Assembly: GCA_003567315.1 (NCBI GenBank)
Contig: PWZT01000056.1
Coordinates: forward strand, 1-59,658
Length of the DNA stretch: 59,658 nucleotides
Source: Paracoccaceae bacterium
GTDB taxonomy: Bacteria > Pseudomonadota > Alphaproteobacteria > Rhodobacterales > Rhodobacteraceae
Direction: 5' to 3'
Part shown: positions 39,767 through 49,078 of the stretch, piece after piece
Layout of the letters: every line of letters starts with the position of its first letter
Position numbering within the stretch: position 1 is the stretch's first letter
Notes under the pieces: generated by a model
The model's database searches: none
Seen by the model: the letters and a program-made list of their open reading frames with translations, nothing else
Told to the model about the DNA's origin: nothing
Translations under genes and position numbers: made by a program

Positions 39767-42223
39767 ATGACAGCACTCCGCGCAATCTTTCTGGCACTCT
39801 TATGCGTGCTGCTGCCTCTGGCAACGCCGGGCCATGCGCAGTCGAACTCGCAGCAGGGCAGCGAACAAAGCACCAGCGCTGCACCTGATTACGAGGAATG
39901 GCGTGGTTTCGCGCGACGCGTCGAGGCCCTGCTCGACCAGCCCAGCATCAGCAGCGAGGCGCTCAATCAGTTCCGCGGTGAGCTTGTCACCTATCGCTCG
40001 CGGTTTCTGACCGCGCAGGACGCCAATCAAAGCCGCATCGCCGCGACGCGCGAGCAGATCGAGGCGCTTGGCCCGCCGCCCGAGGAAGGCACGACCGAGG
40101 CCGAGGAGATCGCCGAGCGTCGGGCCGAACTGCAGGAACAGCTCAGCGAGCTTCAGGCACCCGGCATCGCCGCGCAGGAGGCGTTTCGGCGCGCAGACGG
40201 GCTCATCCGGCGTATTGACACCACCTTGCGCGAACGCGATGCCGAAGCCCTGCTCACGCTCTGGCCCTCGCCTGTGAACCCGGTCAACTGGGTGCCTGCG
40301 GTCGATGCGGTCTGGGGCACGACCTTTACATTCGTGACGCAAGTGATTGGCGCGACTGAAGACCCCGCAAGGATGCGCGAGTTCCGCTCCAACCTGCCGG
40401 TCTCGGTCTTCCTGCTGATCTTTTCTGGCCTCGTGCTCTGGCGCGGGCGGGCGGGGGTCGAAGGCGCGGTCTCGCGCCTGCTGGATGACAGTGGCTCACG
40501 CCGCAGCCGCCGCGTGCTCGCGCGGCTGATGTCGCTTGCGCAGATCATCGTTCCCGTGACCGCCCTGATTGCGCTGACCTTCGCGCTGCGGCTAACCTCG
40601 CTGTTCGGTGATATCGGCAGCGAACTGGCCCCCGGGATCGTGTCCGCCGGGATTGCGTATTTCGCCGCCCGCTGGGCCGGGCGCCAGATTTTCCCGATCG
40701 CCGAGTCGCGCACTGCCCCCTTGCGCTTGCCGCCTGCGCGCCGCCGCGAGGGGCGTTTCTGGTCGAACATGATCGGGGCCGCGCTGGCGATCTATGCGAT
40801 GCTGATGGCCTTCCTGCCGCCCGAGAACCAGACCGAGGCCGCCAATGCGGTCATCGCCTTTCCGGTGCTGGCGTTCAGCGGTCTTATTCTGTTCCGCATC
40901 GGCATGATCCTGAACCTGCACAATCAGGACGAGTCGGTCGCGCATGAGCCGCGCTTCTTCGATCGGATCGTGACCGTGCTCTCCAAGCTGGTGATGGTGA
41001 TCGGCATCGGCGCCCCGATCTTTGCGGCCATCGGCTATGTGCAGGCCGCGCAGGCGCTGCTGTTCCCGACCATCATCTCGCTGGGGCTGATCGTCGTTCT
41101 GCTGTTCCTGATGCAACTTGATGACGATATCTATTGCATCGTGACCCGCAACGAGGATGAGGATGCCGAGACCGGGCTGATCCCCTCGCTGATCAATTTC
41201 GCGCTGGTTCTGGCGTCGTTGCCGGTCTTCGCATTGATCTGGGGCGTGCGCCCGACCGAACTGCTGGAATTCTGGCAGATGCTGCGCGAAGGGTTCCGCA
41301 TCGGCGACACGCGGATCTCGCCGACCAATATCCTGACCTTCGTGATCGTCTTTTCGATAGGTTATATTATAACGCGGGCGCTGCAAAGCGCGCTCGGAAG
41401 CTCGGTCCTGCCCAAGACCAAGATCGACAAGGGCGGCCAGAAGGCGATGATCTCGGGGGTGGGCTATGTCGGTATCTTCGCCGCGGCGCTCATCGCGATC
41501 TCAACGGCCGGGATCGACCTGTCGGGCCTTGCCATTGTCGCCGGGGCCTTGTCGGTGGGCATCGGCTTTGGCCTGCAGAATATCGTATCGAATTTCATCT
41601 CGGGTGTGATCCTGCTGATCGAGCGCCCGGTAGCCGAAGGCGACTGGATCGAGGTGGGCGATACGATGGGAACCGTGCGCTCGATTTCCGTGCGCTCGAC
41701 CGTGATCGAGACATTCGACCGGACCGATGTGGTGGTGCCGAATGCGGATCTGATCTCGGGCACAGTGACCAACTGGACACGCTATAATTCGCTCGGGCGG
41801 ATCATCATCCCGGTGGGCGTGGCCTATGGCACCGACACCCGCAAGGTCACGCGTATCCTGCAAGAGATCGGCGACAATGAGCCGCTCGCGCTGCTCGATC
41901 CCGCGCCGCAGGTACTTTTCATGGATTTTGGCGCCGATGCGCTGGAATTCGAGTTGCGGCTTGTTCTCAGCGATGTCGGCTTCGGCATGGCCGTGCGGAG
42001 TGAATTGCGCCATCAGATTGCGGAACGTTTCAAGCAGGAGGGGATCGAGATACCGTTCGCGCAGCGTGACGTCTGGTTGCGCAACCCCGAAGTCTTGCGC
42101 GGTGACGCGGCGCCCGAGCCGGAAGAAGCGCCACGTGATCCGCGGGATGAAAATGCCCGCACCGAGATGCGCCGCGGCGAGATCATGAGCGATGCCGACC
42201 CCGAGCCGGATGGCGGCAGGTAA
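39767..42223 (+). CDS. Mechanosensitive channel, MscS superfamily with DUF3772
   Basis: An 818-residue MscK-like protein. Signal peptide (1-24, ending GHAQ), a periplasmic coiled region of DUF3772 type (about 40-165, EGTTEAEEIAERRAELQEQL), about ten helices (about 200-600), and the MscS core with the pore helix ALSVGIGFGLQNIVSNFISG and the beta domain RPVAEGDWIEVGDTMGTV. It releases solutes at hypo-osmotic shock. The C-terminal tail is charged and probably cytoplasmic. Confidence 0.9.
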   Translation: MTALRAIFLALLCVLLPLATPGHAQSNSQQGSEQSTSAAPDYEEWRGFARRVEALLDQPSISSEALNQFRGELVTYRSRFLTAQDANQSRIAATREQIEALGPPPEEGTTEAEEIAERRAELQEQLSELQAPGIAAQEAFRRADGLIRRIDTTLRERDAEALLTLWPSPVNPVNWVPAVDAVWGTTFTFVTQVIGATEDPARMREFRSNLPVSVFLLIFSGLVLWRGRAGVEGAVSRLLDDSGSRRSRRVLARLMSLAQIIVPVTALIALTFALRLTSLFGDIGSELAPGIVSAGIAYFAARWAGRQIFPIAESRTAPLRLPPARRREGRFWSNMIGAALAIYAMLMAFLPPENQTEAANAVIAFPVLAFSGLILFRIGMILNLHNQDESVAHEPRFFDRIVTVLSKLVMVIGIGAPIFAAIGYVQAAQALLFPTIISLGLIVVLLFLMQLDDDIYCIVTRNEDEDAETGLIPSLINFALVLASLPVFALIWGVRPTELLEFWQMLREGFRIGDTRISPTNILTFVIVFSIGYIITRALQSALGSSVLPKTKIDKGGQKAMISGVGYVGIFAAALIAISTAGIDLSGLAIVAGALSVGIGFGLQNIVSNFISGVILLIERPVAEGDWIEVGDTMGTVRSISVRSTVIETFDRTDVVVPNADLISGTVTNWTRYNSLGRIIIPVGVAYGTDTRKVTRILQEIGDNEPLALLDPAPQVLFMDFGADALEFELRLVLSDVGFGMAVRSELRHQIAERFKQEGIEIPFAQRDVWLRNPEVLRGDAAPEPEEAPRDPRDENARTEMRRGEIMSDADPEPDGGR

Positions 42224-42304
42224 ACCTGCGCGGTTTGTGCCAGATCAAGGTTTGGGGCCGGCGAGATGATAGTCTGGGCCGGACAAAGAGCAGAGGAGTC
42301 CCCC

Positions 42305-42547
42305 ATGTCGCACACCCCGCATGAGCTGGCCGAAGAATTTCCCGAGGCTGCGGAACTGATCCACAAGCTGAAAGTGGAAGATGCGCATTTTGCCCGGTTG
42401 ATGGACGAATACCACGAGGTCAACCGCGCCATTCACCGTGCCGAAACGCTGGTCGAGCCGGTCTCGGAGCAACATGAGGCAGAGATGCGCCGCACGCGTA
42501 TGACGCTCAAGGACGAGATCGCGCGTATCCTGAAAGCGGCTGCGTGA
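42305..42547 (+). CDS. DUF465 (YdcH) family protein
   Basis: An 80-residue helical protein: MSHTPHELAEEFPEAAELIH, KLKVEDAHFARLMDEYHEVN and AIHRAETLVEPVSEQHEAEM. This matches the short two-helix DUF465 family, common in alphaproteobacteria and without assigned function. Translation from the upstream in-frame codons is not needed; ATG 42305 follows GAGGAG closely. Confidence 0.9.
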   Translation: MSHTPHELAEEFPEAAELIHKLKVEDAHFARLMDEYHEVNRAIHRAETLVEPVSEQHEAEMRRTRMTLKDEIARILKAAA

Positions 42548-42556
42548 TCTGTGGGA

Positions 42557-42577
42557 GGCCGGGCGTCGCGCCCGGCC
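42557..42577. terminator. Perfect 9-bp hairpin between convergent genes
   Basis: ggccgggcg, loop tcg, cgcccggcc. It lies 10 bp after the DUF465 stop and 10 bp before the FAH-family stop, so it can serve both. A short TTTT follows at 42585 on the plus strand. Confidence 0.6.
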
Positions 42578-42586
42578 AACTCGCTT

Positions 42587-43432
42587 TTACTCTGCTGCCG
42601 TGACAGGGCTTTCCTGCACGCCGAGCCCTTCCACCTCCAGCCGCACCGTATCGCCCGGCTGCAGGAATTGAGGCGGCGAGAGCCCGGCGCCCACGCCTGA
42701 CGGGGTGCCGGTCGCGATGATATCGCCAGGCAGAAGCTCGAAGAAATCCGACATGTAGGAGATGATCTTCCCCACGGGGAAGATCATGTCGCCCGTGGTC
42801 GAGTCCTGGCGCAAGGTGCCATTGACCCAGAGACGCAGGGCCAGCGCCTGCGGGTCCGCGATCTCGTCGCGCGTGACCAGCCACGGCCCGATCTTGCCGA
42901 AACCAGGTGCGGATTTGCCCTTGATCCATTGCCCGCCGCGATGCTTCTGGAAATCACGCTCCGACACATCGTTGATTGCACAATAGCCTGCCACATGCGC
43001 CAGCGCGTCGCTCTCGGCCACATGATGCGCGTGTGCGCCGATGACGATGCCGAGCTCGACTTCCCAATCGGTCTTTTGCGACCCGCGCGGGATGCGGATG
43101 GGGTCTTGCGGCCCGGCGAGCGAAGAGCTGGCCTTGGAGAAAACGAGCGGCTCGGTCGGGATTTCTGCTTTGGTCTCAGCGGCATGGAGCGCGTAGTTCA
43201 ACCCGATGCAATAGAAATTCGGCACCCGCGCCATTGGCGGACCAAGGCGCGGCGCCCCCTCCACAACTGGCGCGGCCTCGAGATCGGCGGCGCGCAGCCG
43301 GTCCAGCGCAACGCAGGAGACTGTGTCCCCGGCCAAATCCTGCGTCAGCGCGCTCAGGTCGCGGATGCGCCCCTGCGCGTCGAGGTATCCGGGTTTTTCC
43401 TGCCCTGCCGGGCCAAAGAGCACAAGCTTCAT
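42587..43432 (-). CDS. Fumarylacetoacetate hydrolase (FAH) family protein
   Basis: A 281-residue metal-dependent hydrolase or isomerase with the FAH C-terminal fold. It reads NFYCIGLNYALHAAETKAEI, then VFSKASSSLAGPQDPIRIPR, WEVELGIVIG (metal-binding Glu residues) and GYCAINDVSERDFQ. Members act as ureidoglycolate lyase, oxaloacetate decarboxylase, acylpyruvase or in aromatic ring cleavage; the reaction here cannot be fixed. It is next to a universal stress gene on the same strand (67 bp apart), possibly one transcript. Confidence 0.88.
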   Translation of the reverse strand: MKLVLFGPAGQEKPGYLDAQGRIRDLSALTQDLAGDTVSCVALDRLRAADLEAAPVVEGAPRLGPPMARVPNFYCIGLNYALHAAETKAEIPTEPLVFSKASSSLAGPQDPIRIPRGSQKTDWEVELGIVIGAHAHHVAESDALAHVAGYCAINDVSERDFQKHRGGQWIKGKSAPGFGKIGPWLVTRDEIADPQALALRLWVNGTLRQDSTTGDMIFPVGKIISYMSDFFELLPGDIIATGTPSGVGAGLSPPQFLQPGDTVRLEVEGLGVQESPVTAAE

Positions 43433-43499
43433 GATGGGGCCTTTCTGTTGCTGCGCGCGCGATAGCCCATGCGCCGCGCGGCCTCAAGCCTTGGGCGCG

Positions 43500-43961
43500 T
43501 CAGCCCTTGGAGACCGCTTCCAGCCGGTCGCGCGACAATTCGCCGGGGACGATGGTGATGGGGATGGGCAGGCTGCCGGAATTGCGCGACATCTGCGTGA
43601 CCAGCGGCCCGGGTGAATTGCCGTCGGTGCCCGCGCCCAGCACGAGGATGCCGATATCGGCATCCTCCTCGATCTGGGCCAGGATTTCATCGACCTGTTC
43701 GCCCTCGCGGATCACCAGTTCCGGGTTGATCCCCTGCCGGTCGCGCATCCATTTCGCAAAGACCTCGAAATGCGCCTCGATCCGTTCGCGCGCCTCCTCG
43801 CGCATGATGTCTGCGACCCCGATCCAGCCCTGAAACTCCTCGGGTGTGATGATCGACAGGATCTGCACCTCGGCGCCGGTCTGCGCCGCGCGCAGCGCCG
43901 CAAAACGCATCGCGTTGACGCATTCACGGCTGTCATCGAGGATGACCAGAAATTTACGCAT
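43500..43961 (-). CDS. Universal stress protein (UspA family)
   Basis: A 153-residue Usp-fold protein beginning MRKFLVILDDSRECVNAMRF. The ATP-binding-type motif is partly visible as LVLGAGTDGNSPGPLVTQMS, which resembles GxxGxxxxxxGS with changes, so nucleotide binding is uncertain. The role is general stress tolerance. It stands upstream of the FAH gene and downstream of the response regulator on the same strand. Confidence 0.88.
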   Translation of the reverse strand: MRKFLVILDDSRECVNAMRFAALRAAQTGAEVQILSIITPEEFQGWIGVADIMREEARERIEAHFEVFAKWMRDRQGINPELVIREGEQVDEILAQIEEDADIGILVLGAGTDGNSPGPLVTQMSRNSGSLPIPITIVPGELSRDRLEAVSKG

Positions 43962-44037
43962 CCTGCCTCCGCTGTCTGATGCAACTTTGCCATTCTGTCC
44001 AAAACCGCGAAGCCTGTAAACAAGAAGCGCGTCGCCC

Positions 44038-44742
44038 TTATCCCCAGGTCACATCGCCCAGAAAGATATAGCCTGCGCCATAGATGGTCTTGATCAGTCT
44101 TGGATTGCGCGGGTCTTCGTTGAGCTTGGTGCGCAGCCGGGAGATGCGCACATCCATCGCGCGATCAAAGCTTTCTCCCGCCGCACCGCCAAGGGCGTCA
44201 AGCATCTGGGTGCGCGAGATCAACCGCTTGGGACTGTCGAGAAAGAGCCGCAGGACTTCGCCTTCGGCATGGCTGAAAGGTATTTCTCGGCCCTCCGCGT
44301 CGATCAGCAGGTAGCGGTCGAATTCGGCGGTCCAGCCATTGAAGCGCGCGCGGCTGGCGCGGGCTTCGGGCTGGCCAGTGGGTTTGCGCAGCCGCGCGCG
44401 GATTCGCGCCACGACTTCGGCGGGGTCGAACGGCTTGATGATGTAGTCATCCGCGCCCAGCTCGAGCCCGGTCACGCGGTCCTGCACCTGCGCGCGCCCC
44501 GAAATGATGATGATCGTCGCCCCCGATTCCAGCGCCAGCCGGTGCACCAGTGCCAGCCCGTCGCGATCGGGCAGGCCCAGATCGACAAGGCAGACATCGG
44601 GCGTGATGCGTTTGAGCGCGGCCTCGAATTCGGTGGCGCGGGCGTAGCTGGTGGTCTCGAACCCGGCCTCGCGCAGCGCCGATGACAGCACTTGCCGGAT
44701 TTCGGGCTCGTCATCGAGAATGGCGATATGGGGCGTGCTCAT
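44038..44742 (-). CDS. OmpR-family response regulator
   Basis: A 234-residue regulator with a receiver domain (about 5-120: acidic pair in ILDDEPEIRQVL, phospho-acceptor Asp in CLVDLGLPDRDG, Thr/Ser site IIISGRA, Lys in YIIKPFDP) and a winged-helix domain (about 135-230: LLIDAEGREIPFSHAEGEVL, RAMDVRISRLRTKL and IKTIYGAGYIFLG). Its start overlaps the kinase stop (ATGA), so kinase and regulator are co-translated. Likely targets are the divergent ligase-transporter operon, but this is inference. Confidence 0.93.
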   Translation of the reverse strand: MSTPHIAILDDEPEIRQVLSSALREAGFETTSYARATEFEAALKRITPDVCLVDLGLPDRDGLALVHRLALESGATIIIISGRAQVQDRVTGLELGADDYIIKPFDPAEVVARIRARLRKPTGQPEARASRARFNGWTAEFDRYLLIDAEGREIPFSHAEGEVLRLFLDSPKRLISRTQMLDALGGAAGESFDRAMDVRISRLRTKLNEDPRNPRLIKTIYGAGYIFLGDVTWG

Positions 44743-46667
44743 GCCCCAGCCTCCAGCGCCGCGCGCAGATCGGGGAGGGTGAAGGGTTTGGCGAGTACCG
44801 GGAATTCCGCCGCGGCCTCCTGGTGGAGCGCGTCGGAGGCCGGCAGGGCGGTCATCAGGTGTAGCTGTGACAGCCCGCGCGCGCGGCATTTGCGCAAGAG
44901 GTCGAGCCCCGATTGGCCGCCTTCGAGATTGATATCCGACAGCACCATCCCCAGCCCGGGCAACTCGGTCAGCCCCAGCGCTTCATCATGGCTGGCGGCT
45001 TCGATCACGCTATGGCCCAGATCGCGCAGCATCTCACGCACCGATTCGCGGATCGTGTCGGTATCCTCGACCAGGAGCACCAGTTCGGGCCCTTGCGGGG
45101 TGTGGGTGAGCTCTGCCAGTTTAAGCGGCAGGCGCAGAGTGACGCGCGCGCCGCCTTGCGGGCGGTTGGCGAGCCGGACCGTGCCGCCAGAAAGCGTGAT
45201 CTGGTCATATACCATGGCGAGGCCCAGCCCTGTGCCTTCGCTGCCCTTGGTGCTGAAGAAGGGATCGAGCCCCTTTTCGAGCGCGCTCTCGGTGAAGCCG
45301 CAGCCCGTGTCGCTGACGCTCAACTCCAGCCAGGTATCGCTGACACGCCGCGCCGAAAGCGAGATCCGGCCCTCGGCCCCGCCAAGCGCATCGCGGGCAT
45401 TGAGGATCAGGTTCAGCAGCGAATCCTGCACTGCGCCCTGGTCGAGCATCAGCGGGGGCAGGTCATCCACGAGAATCACTTCCAGGGCGACGCCTTCGGG
45501 CAGGGCGGGCCGCGCCATGAGATGCAGATCATCGAGCAGCGCCTTGAGATCGGTCGGTTGCGGGCGCAATTCGCGCTGGCCCGAGATCGTGGCGATGCGC
45601 TCGAGCAGGACACCGCCGCGCCGCGCGGCCGCGATGGTCGATTGCACGGCCTGCATGACATCAGCGGGCAGACCCTCTTTGCGCGCAAGCTGGCCCTGCA
45701 GCCCGAGGATGATGGTCAGCAGATTGCCGAAATCATGCGCAAGGCCCGAGGAAAGCTGTGCGGCCAGTTCGCGTTTGCGCGTCTGGGCGAGGGCAGCGCG
45801 GGCCTGCGCCTCTTCGGTCACATCCATCGACATCACATAGATGCCGTTCATCGGCCCGTCGCCAAGCTGATCGGGCGTCAGCGAGAGCCGGATGCGCCGC
45901 CCGCTGGCGTCATGCGTGAACTCATGGACCAGATTTTCCCCCTCGAGTGCGCGGGCCAGAAGCGGGGCGATCTTCTCATAGACATCGCCCAGGGCTTCGC
46001 GCGCGGGCAGGCCGACGATGTTCTGCGGCAAGCCGGGAAAGACCGCCGAGAGCCTGCGATTGGAAAAGGTGTAATGCAGATCGCGGTCGAGATGGGCGAT
46101 ATGGGCGGGCATCATCTCGGTGGTCAGGCGGGTGCGGGCCTCCATCTCGGTCAATTCGCGCTTGGCTTCCTCTAGGCTCGCATTCGACGCTGCCAGCGCG
46201 CGGTTGGTCTGCGCGAGGCGCTTGGCATGCGCGAGAAGCTCGTCGGAGAGTTCTTCCGAATGCGCCTGCAAGAGCTTTTCCTGCAGCTTGACCTCGGTGA
46301 TATCGGTATAGACGGTCACCCAGCCGCCCTGTGGCAGCGGCGCCCCCTCGACGCTGATCCAGCGGCCATTGGCGCGCTCGCGTTCCATGTAATGCGGGAC
46401 AAAGGCGCGCGCGGCATCGACGCGCATGCGCACGGCCTCTTCCGTATCCGCGACGGGGCCATATTCGCCGCGCGTCACCAGAAAGCGGATCGTTTCCTCG
46501 AACTCCGCACCGGGCTGGACCAGCCAGTCGGGCAGCTCGAACATTTCCTGATAGCGGTGGTTGCTCACGCAAAGGCGCAGATCGCTGTCGAAGATCGACA
46601 GCGCCTGCTGGATCATGTTCAGCCCGGCAGACATCAGTTTGATATGGGTCTCTTCCGCAAGCGCCAT
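44739..46667 (-). CDS. PAS-domain hybrid sensor histidine kinase
   Basis: A 642-residue protein from MALAEETHIKLMSAGLNMIQ with GGGAGA upstream. There are two PAS domains (about 10-130 of PAS-7 type, and 190-290), a coiled-coil between them (ELSDELLAHAKRLAQTNRAL), the H box SSGLAHDFGNLLTIILG, ATPase boxes (LLNLILNARDAL, SVSDTGCGF, GTGLGLAMVYD) and a C-terminal receiver (about 525-640, phospho-Asp in MVLSDINLEGG). No membrane helix is seen, so it senses a cytoplasmic cue. PAS-7 kinases next to CoA-ligase genes are a recurring arrangement in proteobacteria. Confidence 0.92.
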   Translation of the reverse strand: MALAEETHIKLMSAGLNMIQQALSIFDSDLRLCVSNHRYQEMFELPDWLVQPGAEFEETIRFLVTRGEYGPVADTEEAVRMRVDAARAFVPHYMERERANGRWISVEGAPLPQGGWVTVYTDITEVKLQEKLLQAHSEELSDELLAHAKRLAQTNRALAASNASLEEAKRELTEMEARTRLTTEMMPAHIAHLDRDLHYTFSNRRLSAVFPGLPQNIVGLPAREALGDVYEKIAPLLARALEGENLVHEFTHDASGRRIRLSLTPDQLGDGPMNGIYVMSMDVTEEAQARAALAQTRKRELAAQLSSGLAHDFGNLLTIILGLQGQLARKEGLPADVMQAVQSTIAAARRGGVLLERIATISGQRELRPQPTDLKALLDDLHLMARPALPEGVALEVILVDDLPPLMLDQGAVQDSLLNLILNARDALGGAEGRISLSARRVSDTWLELSVSDTGCGFTESALEKGLDPFFSTKGSEGTGLGLAMVYDQITLSGGTVRLANRPQGGARVTLRLPLKLAELTHTPQGPELVLLVEDTDTIRESVREMLRDLGHSVIEAASHDEALGLTELPGLGMVLSDINLEGGQSGLDLLRKCRARGLSQLHLMTALPASDALHQEAAAEFPVLAKPFTLPDLRAALEAGA

Positions 46668-46859
46668 GCGCGTGTCTCCCTCTCCCGGCAACTACGTTAG
46701 CCCCGCGCCGCACAGCCGAAAAGCCCTGATCCGGGCCTGTTACAATTCGTAAGGATTGCGCAAAACTGGGGCAAGAATCACACCGCCACATGGCATGCAG
46801 GGAGATGGCAGGCGCGTCTGGAGCGGCCTGCAGCACATATGCCGAGAGGAGGAGGCCCC

Positions 46860-48842
46860 GTGACCACCACGGCCGAGACCAGCCCCAAGCTGGATGATCT
46901 TTGTTCGATTCCCGCCCTTCTTGCGCGCAATGCCAAGCGCTACGGCATGCAGACCGCCTATCGCGAAAAGGAATTCGGCATCTGGCAATCCTGGACCTGG
47001 ACCGAGACAGAGGCCGAGGTGCGGGCGATGGCGCTGGGGTTTCTGGCGCTGGGTATGGCGCGCGGCGATTATGTCGCCATCATCGGGCGCAATCGGCCCG
47101 CGCTTTACTGGGCGATGGTCGCGGCGCAGTCGGTGGGCGCGATCCCGGTGCCGCTCTATCAGGACGCGGTGGCCGAAGAGATGGCCTATGTGCTCGACCA
47201 TTGCGGCGCGCGCTTCGTGATCTGCGGTGATCAGGAGCAGGTGGACAAGGTCATCGAGGTTCAGGAAACGGTCAAATGCATCGAGCAGATCGCCTATCTC
47301 GACAAGCGCGGGATGCGCAAATACGACCACAGCAAGATGAACTGGCTCGAGGATATAATGCGCGAGGGCCGGGCGGCGGAAACCCGGCTGGGCGCTGAGC
47401 TTGACAAGCGCAAGGCGGAGCTGACGCTCGATCATACTTGTGTCATGCTCTACACCTCGGGCACGACCGGCAAGCCCAAGGGCGTGGTGCTGAGCAATCG
47501 CAACATCATTGTCACCTCCAAAAATTCCTCCGAATTCGACCATCTGAAACCGGGCGACGAGATCCTCGCCTATCTGCCGATGGCCTGGGTGGGCGATTTC
47601 ATCTTCGCCATCGGTCAGGCGTATTGGACCGGTTTCTGCGTGAATTGCCCGGAATCGGCGCAGACCATGCTCACCGATCTGCGCGAGATCGGCCCGACCT
47701 ATTACTTCGCGCCCCCGCGCATCTTCGAGAACATGCTGACCACAGTGATGATCCGCATGGAGGACGCCTCGCCGCTCAAGCGCCGGATTTTCCATCATTC
47801 CATGGAACACGCGCGCGGGGTCGGCCCGAAGCTGCTGGATGGCAAGCCCGTCAGTGTCGGCGCGAAGCTGAAATACGCGCTCGGCAATCTGTTGGTCTAT
47901 GGCCCGCTGAAAGACACGCTCGGGCTGCGCCGCATTCGTGTGGCCTATACGGCGGGCGAGGCGATCGGGCCGGAGATTTTCGAATTCTACCGCTCGCTCG
48001 GTATCAATCTCAAACAGCTTTACGGGCAGACCGAGGCCTCGGTCTTCATCACCCAGCAGCCTGATGGCGAGGTGCGCAACGATACTGTGGGCGTGCCCAG
48101 CCCCGGCGTGGAGGTGAAGATCGGTGAGAATGGCGAGGTCTTCTACCGCTCGCCCGGCACTTTCGAGAGCTATTACAAGAACCCTGAAAGCACTGCCTCG
48201 ACCAAGGATCCCGAAGGCTGGGTCGCCACGGGTGATGCCGGGTTTTTCGAGGAAAGCGGGCATCTGCGCATCATCGACCGGGCCAAGGATGTGGGCAAGA
48301 TGGCCGATGGCAGCATGTTCGCGCCGAAATATGTGGAAAACAAGCTCAAGTTCTTCCCCAACATCCTGGAATCGGTGGTGTTCGGCAACGGGCGCGACCG
48401 CTGCGTGGCCTTCATCAATATCGATCTTGGTGCGGTGGGGTCCTGGGCCGAGCGCAACAACATCGCCTATTCCAGCTATCAGGAGCTTGCGGGGCTGAAG
48501 CGCGTGCTCGACACGATTCAGGAGCATGTCGAGCAGGTCAATGAAAGCGTGGCCGAGGATGAGATGCTCTCGAACTGTCAGATCCATCGCTTCCTTGTGT
48601 TGCACAAGGAGCTTGACGCGGATGACGGCGAGATGACGCGCACGCGCAAGGTTCGCCGCCGGATCGTGGAGGAGAAATACGCCGATCTGATCGACGCGCT
48701 CTATGGCGACAAGGACGAAATCTACACCGAGACGGAAGTCACCTATGAGGATGGGCGCAAGGGCAAGCTGAAGGCGACGCTGGAGATCCGCGACGCCAAG
48801 GTGTTCGGGCGGGCGGCTGGGCAGAAGGTCGCGGCAGAATGA
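46860..48842 (+). CDS. AMP-dependent acyl-CoA synthetase (long-chain type)
   Basis: Activates a carboxylic acid to its CoA thioester through an acyl-adenylate. The 660 residues start at GTG 46860, set by AGGAGGAGG just upstream; an ATG at 46839 is the alternative. The adenylation loop is CVMLYTSGTTGKPKGVVLSN, followed by LPMAWVGDF and GQTEASVFITQQ, and the hinge TGDAGFFEESGHLRIIDRAK. The insertion ENKLKFFPNILESVVFGNGR is typical of FadD15-like enzymes. It opens the operon with a Liv-type importer. Confidence 0.94.
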   Translation: MTTTAETSPKLDDLCSIPALLARNAKRYGMQTAYREKEFGIWQSWTWTETEAEVRAMALGFLALGMARGDYVAIIGRNRPALYWAMVAAQSVGAIPVPLYQDAVAEEMAYVLDHCGARFVICGDQEQVDKVIEVQETVKCIEQIAYLDKRGMRKYDHSKMNWLEDIMREGRAAETRLGAELDKRKAELTLDHTCVMLYTSGTTGKPKGVVLSNRNIIVTSKNSSEFDHLKPGDEILAYLPMAWVGDFIFAIGQAYWTGFCVNCPESAQTMLTDLREIGPTYYFAPPRIFENMLTTVMIRMEDASPLKRRIFHHSMEHARGVGPKLLDGKPVSVGAKLKYALGNLLVYGPLKDTLGLRRIRVAYTAGEAIGPEIFEFYRSLGINLKQLYGQTEASVFITQQPDGEVRNDTVGVPSPGVEVKIGENGEVFYRSPGTFESYYKNPESTASTKDPEGWVATGDAGFFEESGHLRIIDRAKDVGKMADGSMFAPKYVENKLKFFPNILESVVFGNGRDRCVAFINIDLGAVGSWAERNNIAYSSYQELAGLKRVLDTIQEHVEQVNESVAEDEMLSNCQIHRFLVLHKELDADDGEMTRTRKVRRRIVEEKYADLIDALYGDKDEIYTETEVTYEDGRKGKLKATLEIRDAKVFGRAAGQKVAAE

Positions 48843-49078
48843 GCGGGTCGGTCTGGGGCATCCTCGTCGCGCTGGCAGGGCTGGCCTTGGCAGCCGTCGT
48901 CGGGCGGACCCAGCGCCGCAAGTGGCGGCCCTGGTTTCTCGGCGGGATCATCGGCTTTTTCGGAGTGAGCGCGCTGCAGCTTGCTGGCACGACCGAGCTC
49001 ACTCTGGGCGTATCCGCAGTCGCGCTGATCATCTATGGCGGGCTGGTCGGCGCGGTCGCAGAGGCGGCATCAGCATGA
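48839..49078 (+). CDS. Small membrane protein co-translated between ligase and importer
   Basis: A 79-residue protein overlapping the ligase stop by four bases and the ATPase start by four bases. It reads MSGSVWGILVALAGLALAAV, then a basic loop (GRTQRRKWRPWF), then two further hydrophobic stretches (LGGIIGFFGVSALQLAGTTE and LTLGVSAVALIIYGGLVGAV). No catalytic motif is present. Tight double overlap implies stoichiometric expression with the transporter. I do not recognise a family. Confidence 0.8.
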   Translation: MSGSVWGILVALAGLALAAVVGRTQRRKWRPWFLGGIIGFFGVSALQLAGTTELTLGVSAVALIIYGGLVGAVAEAASA

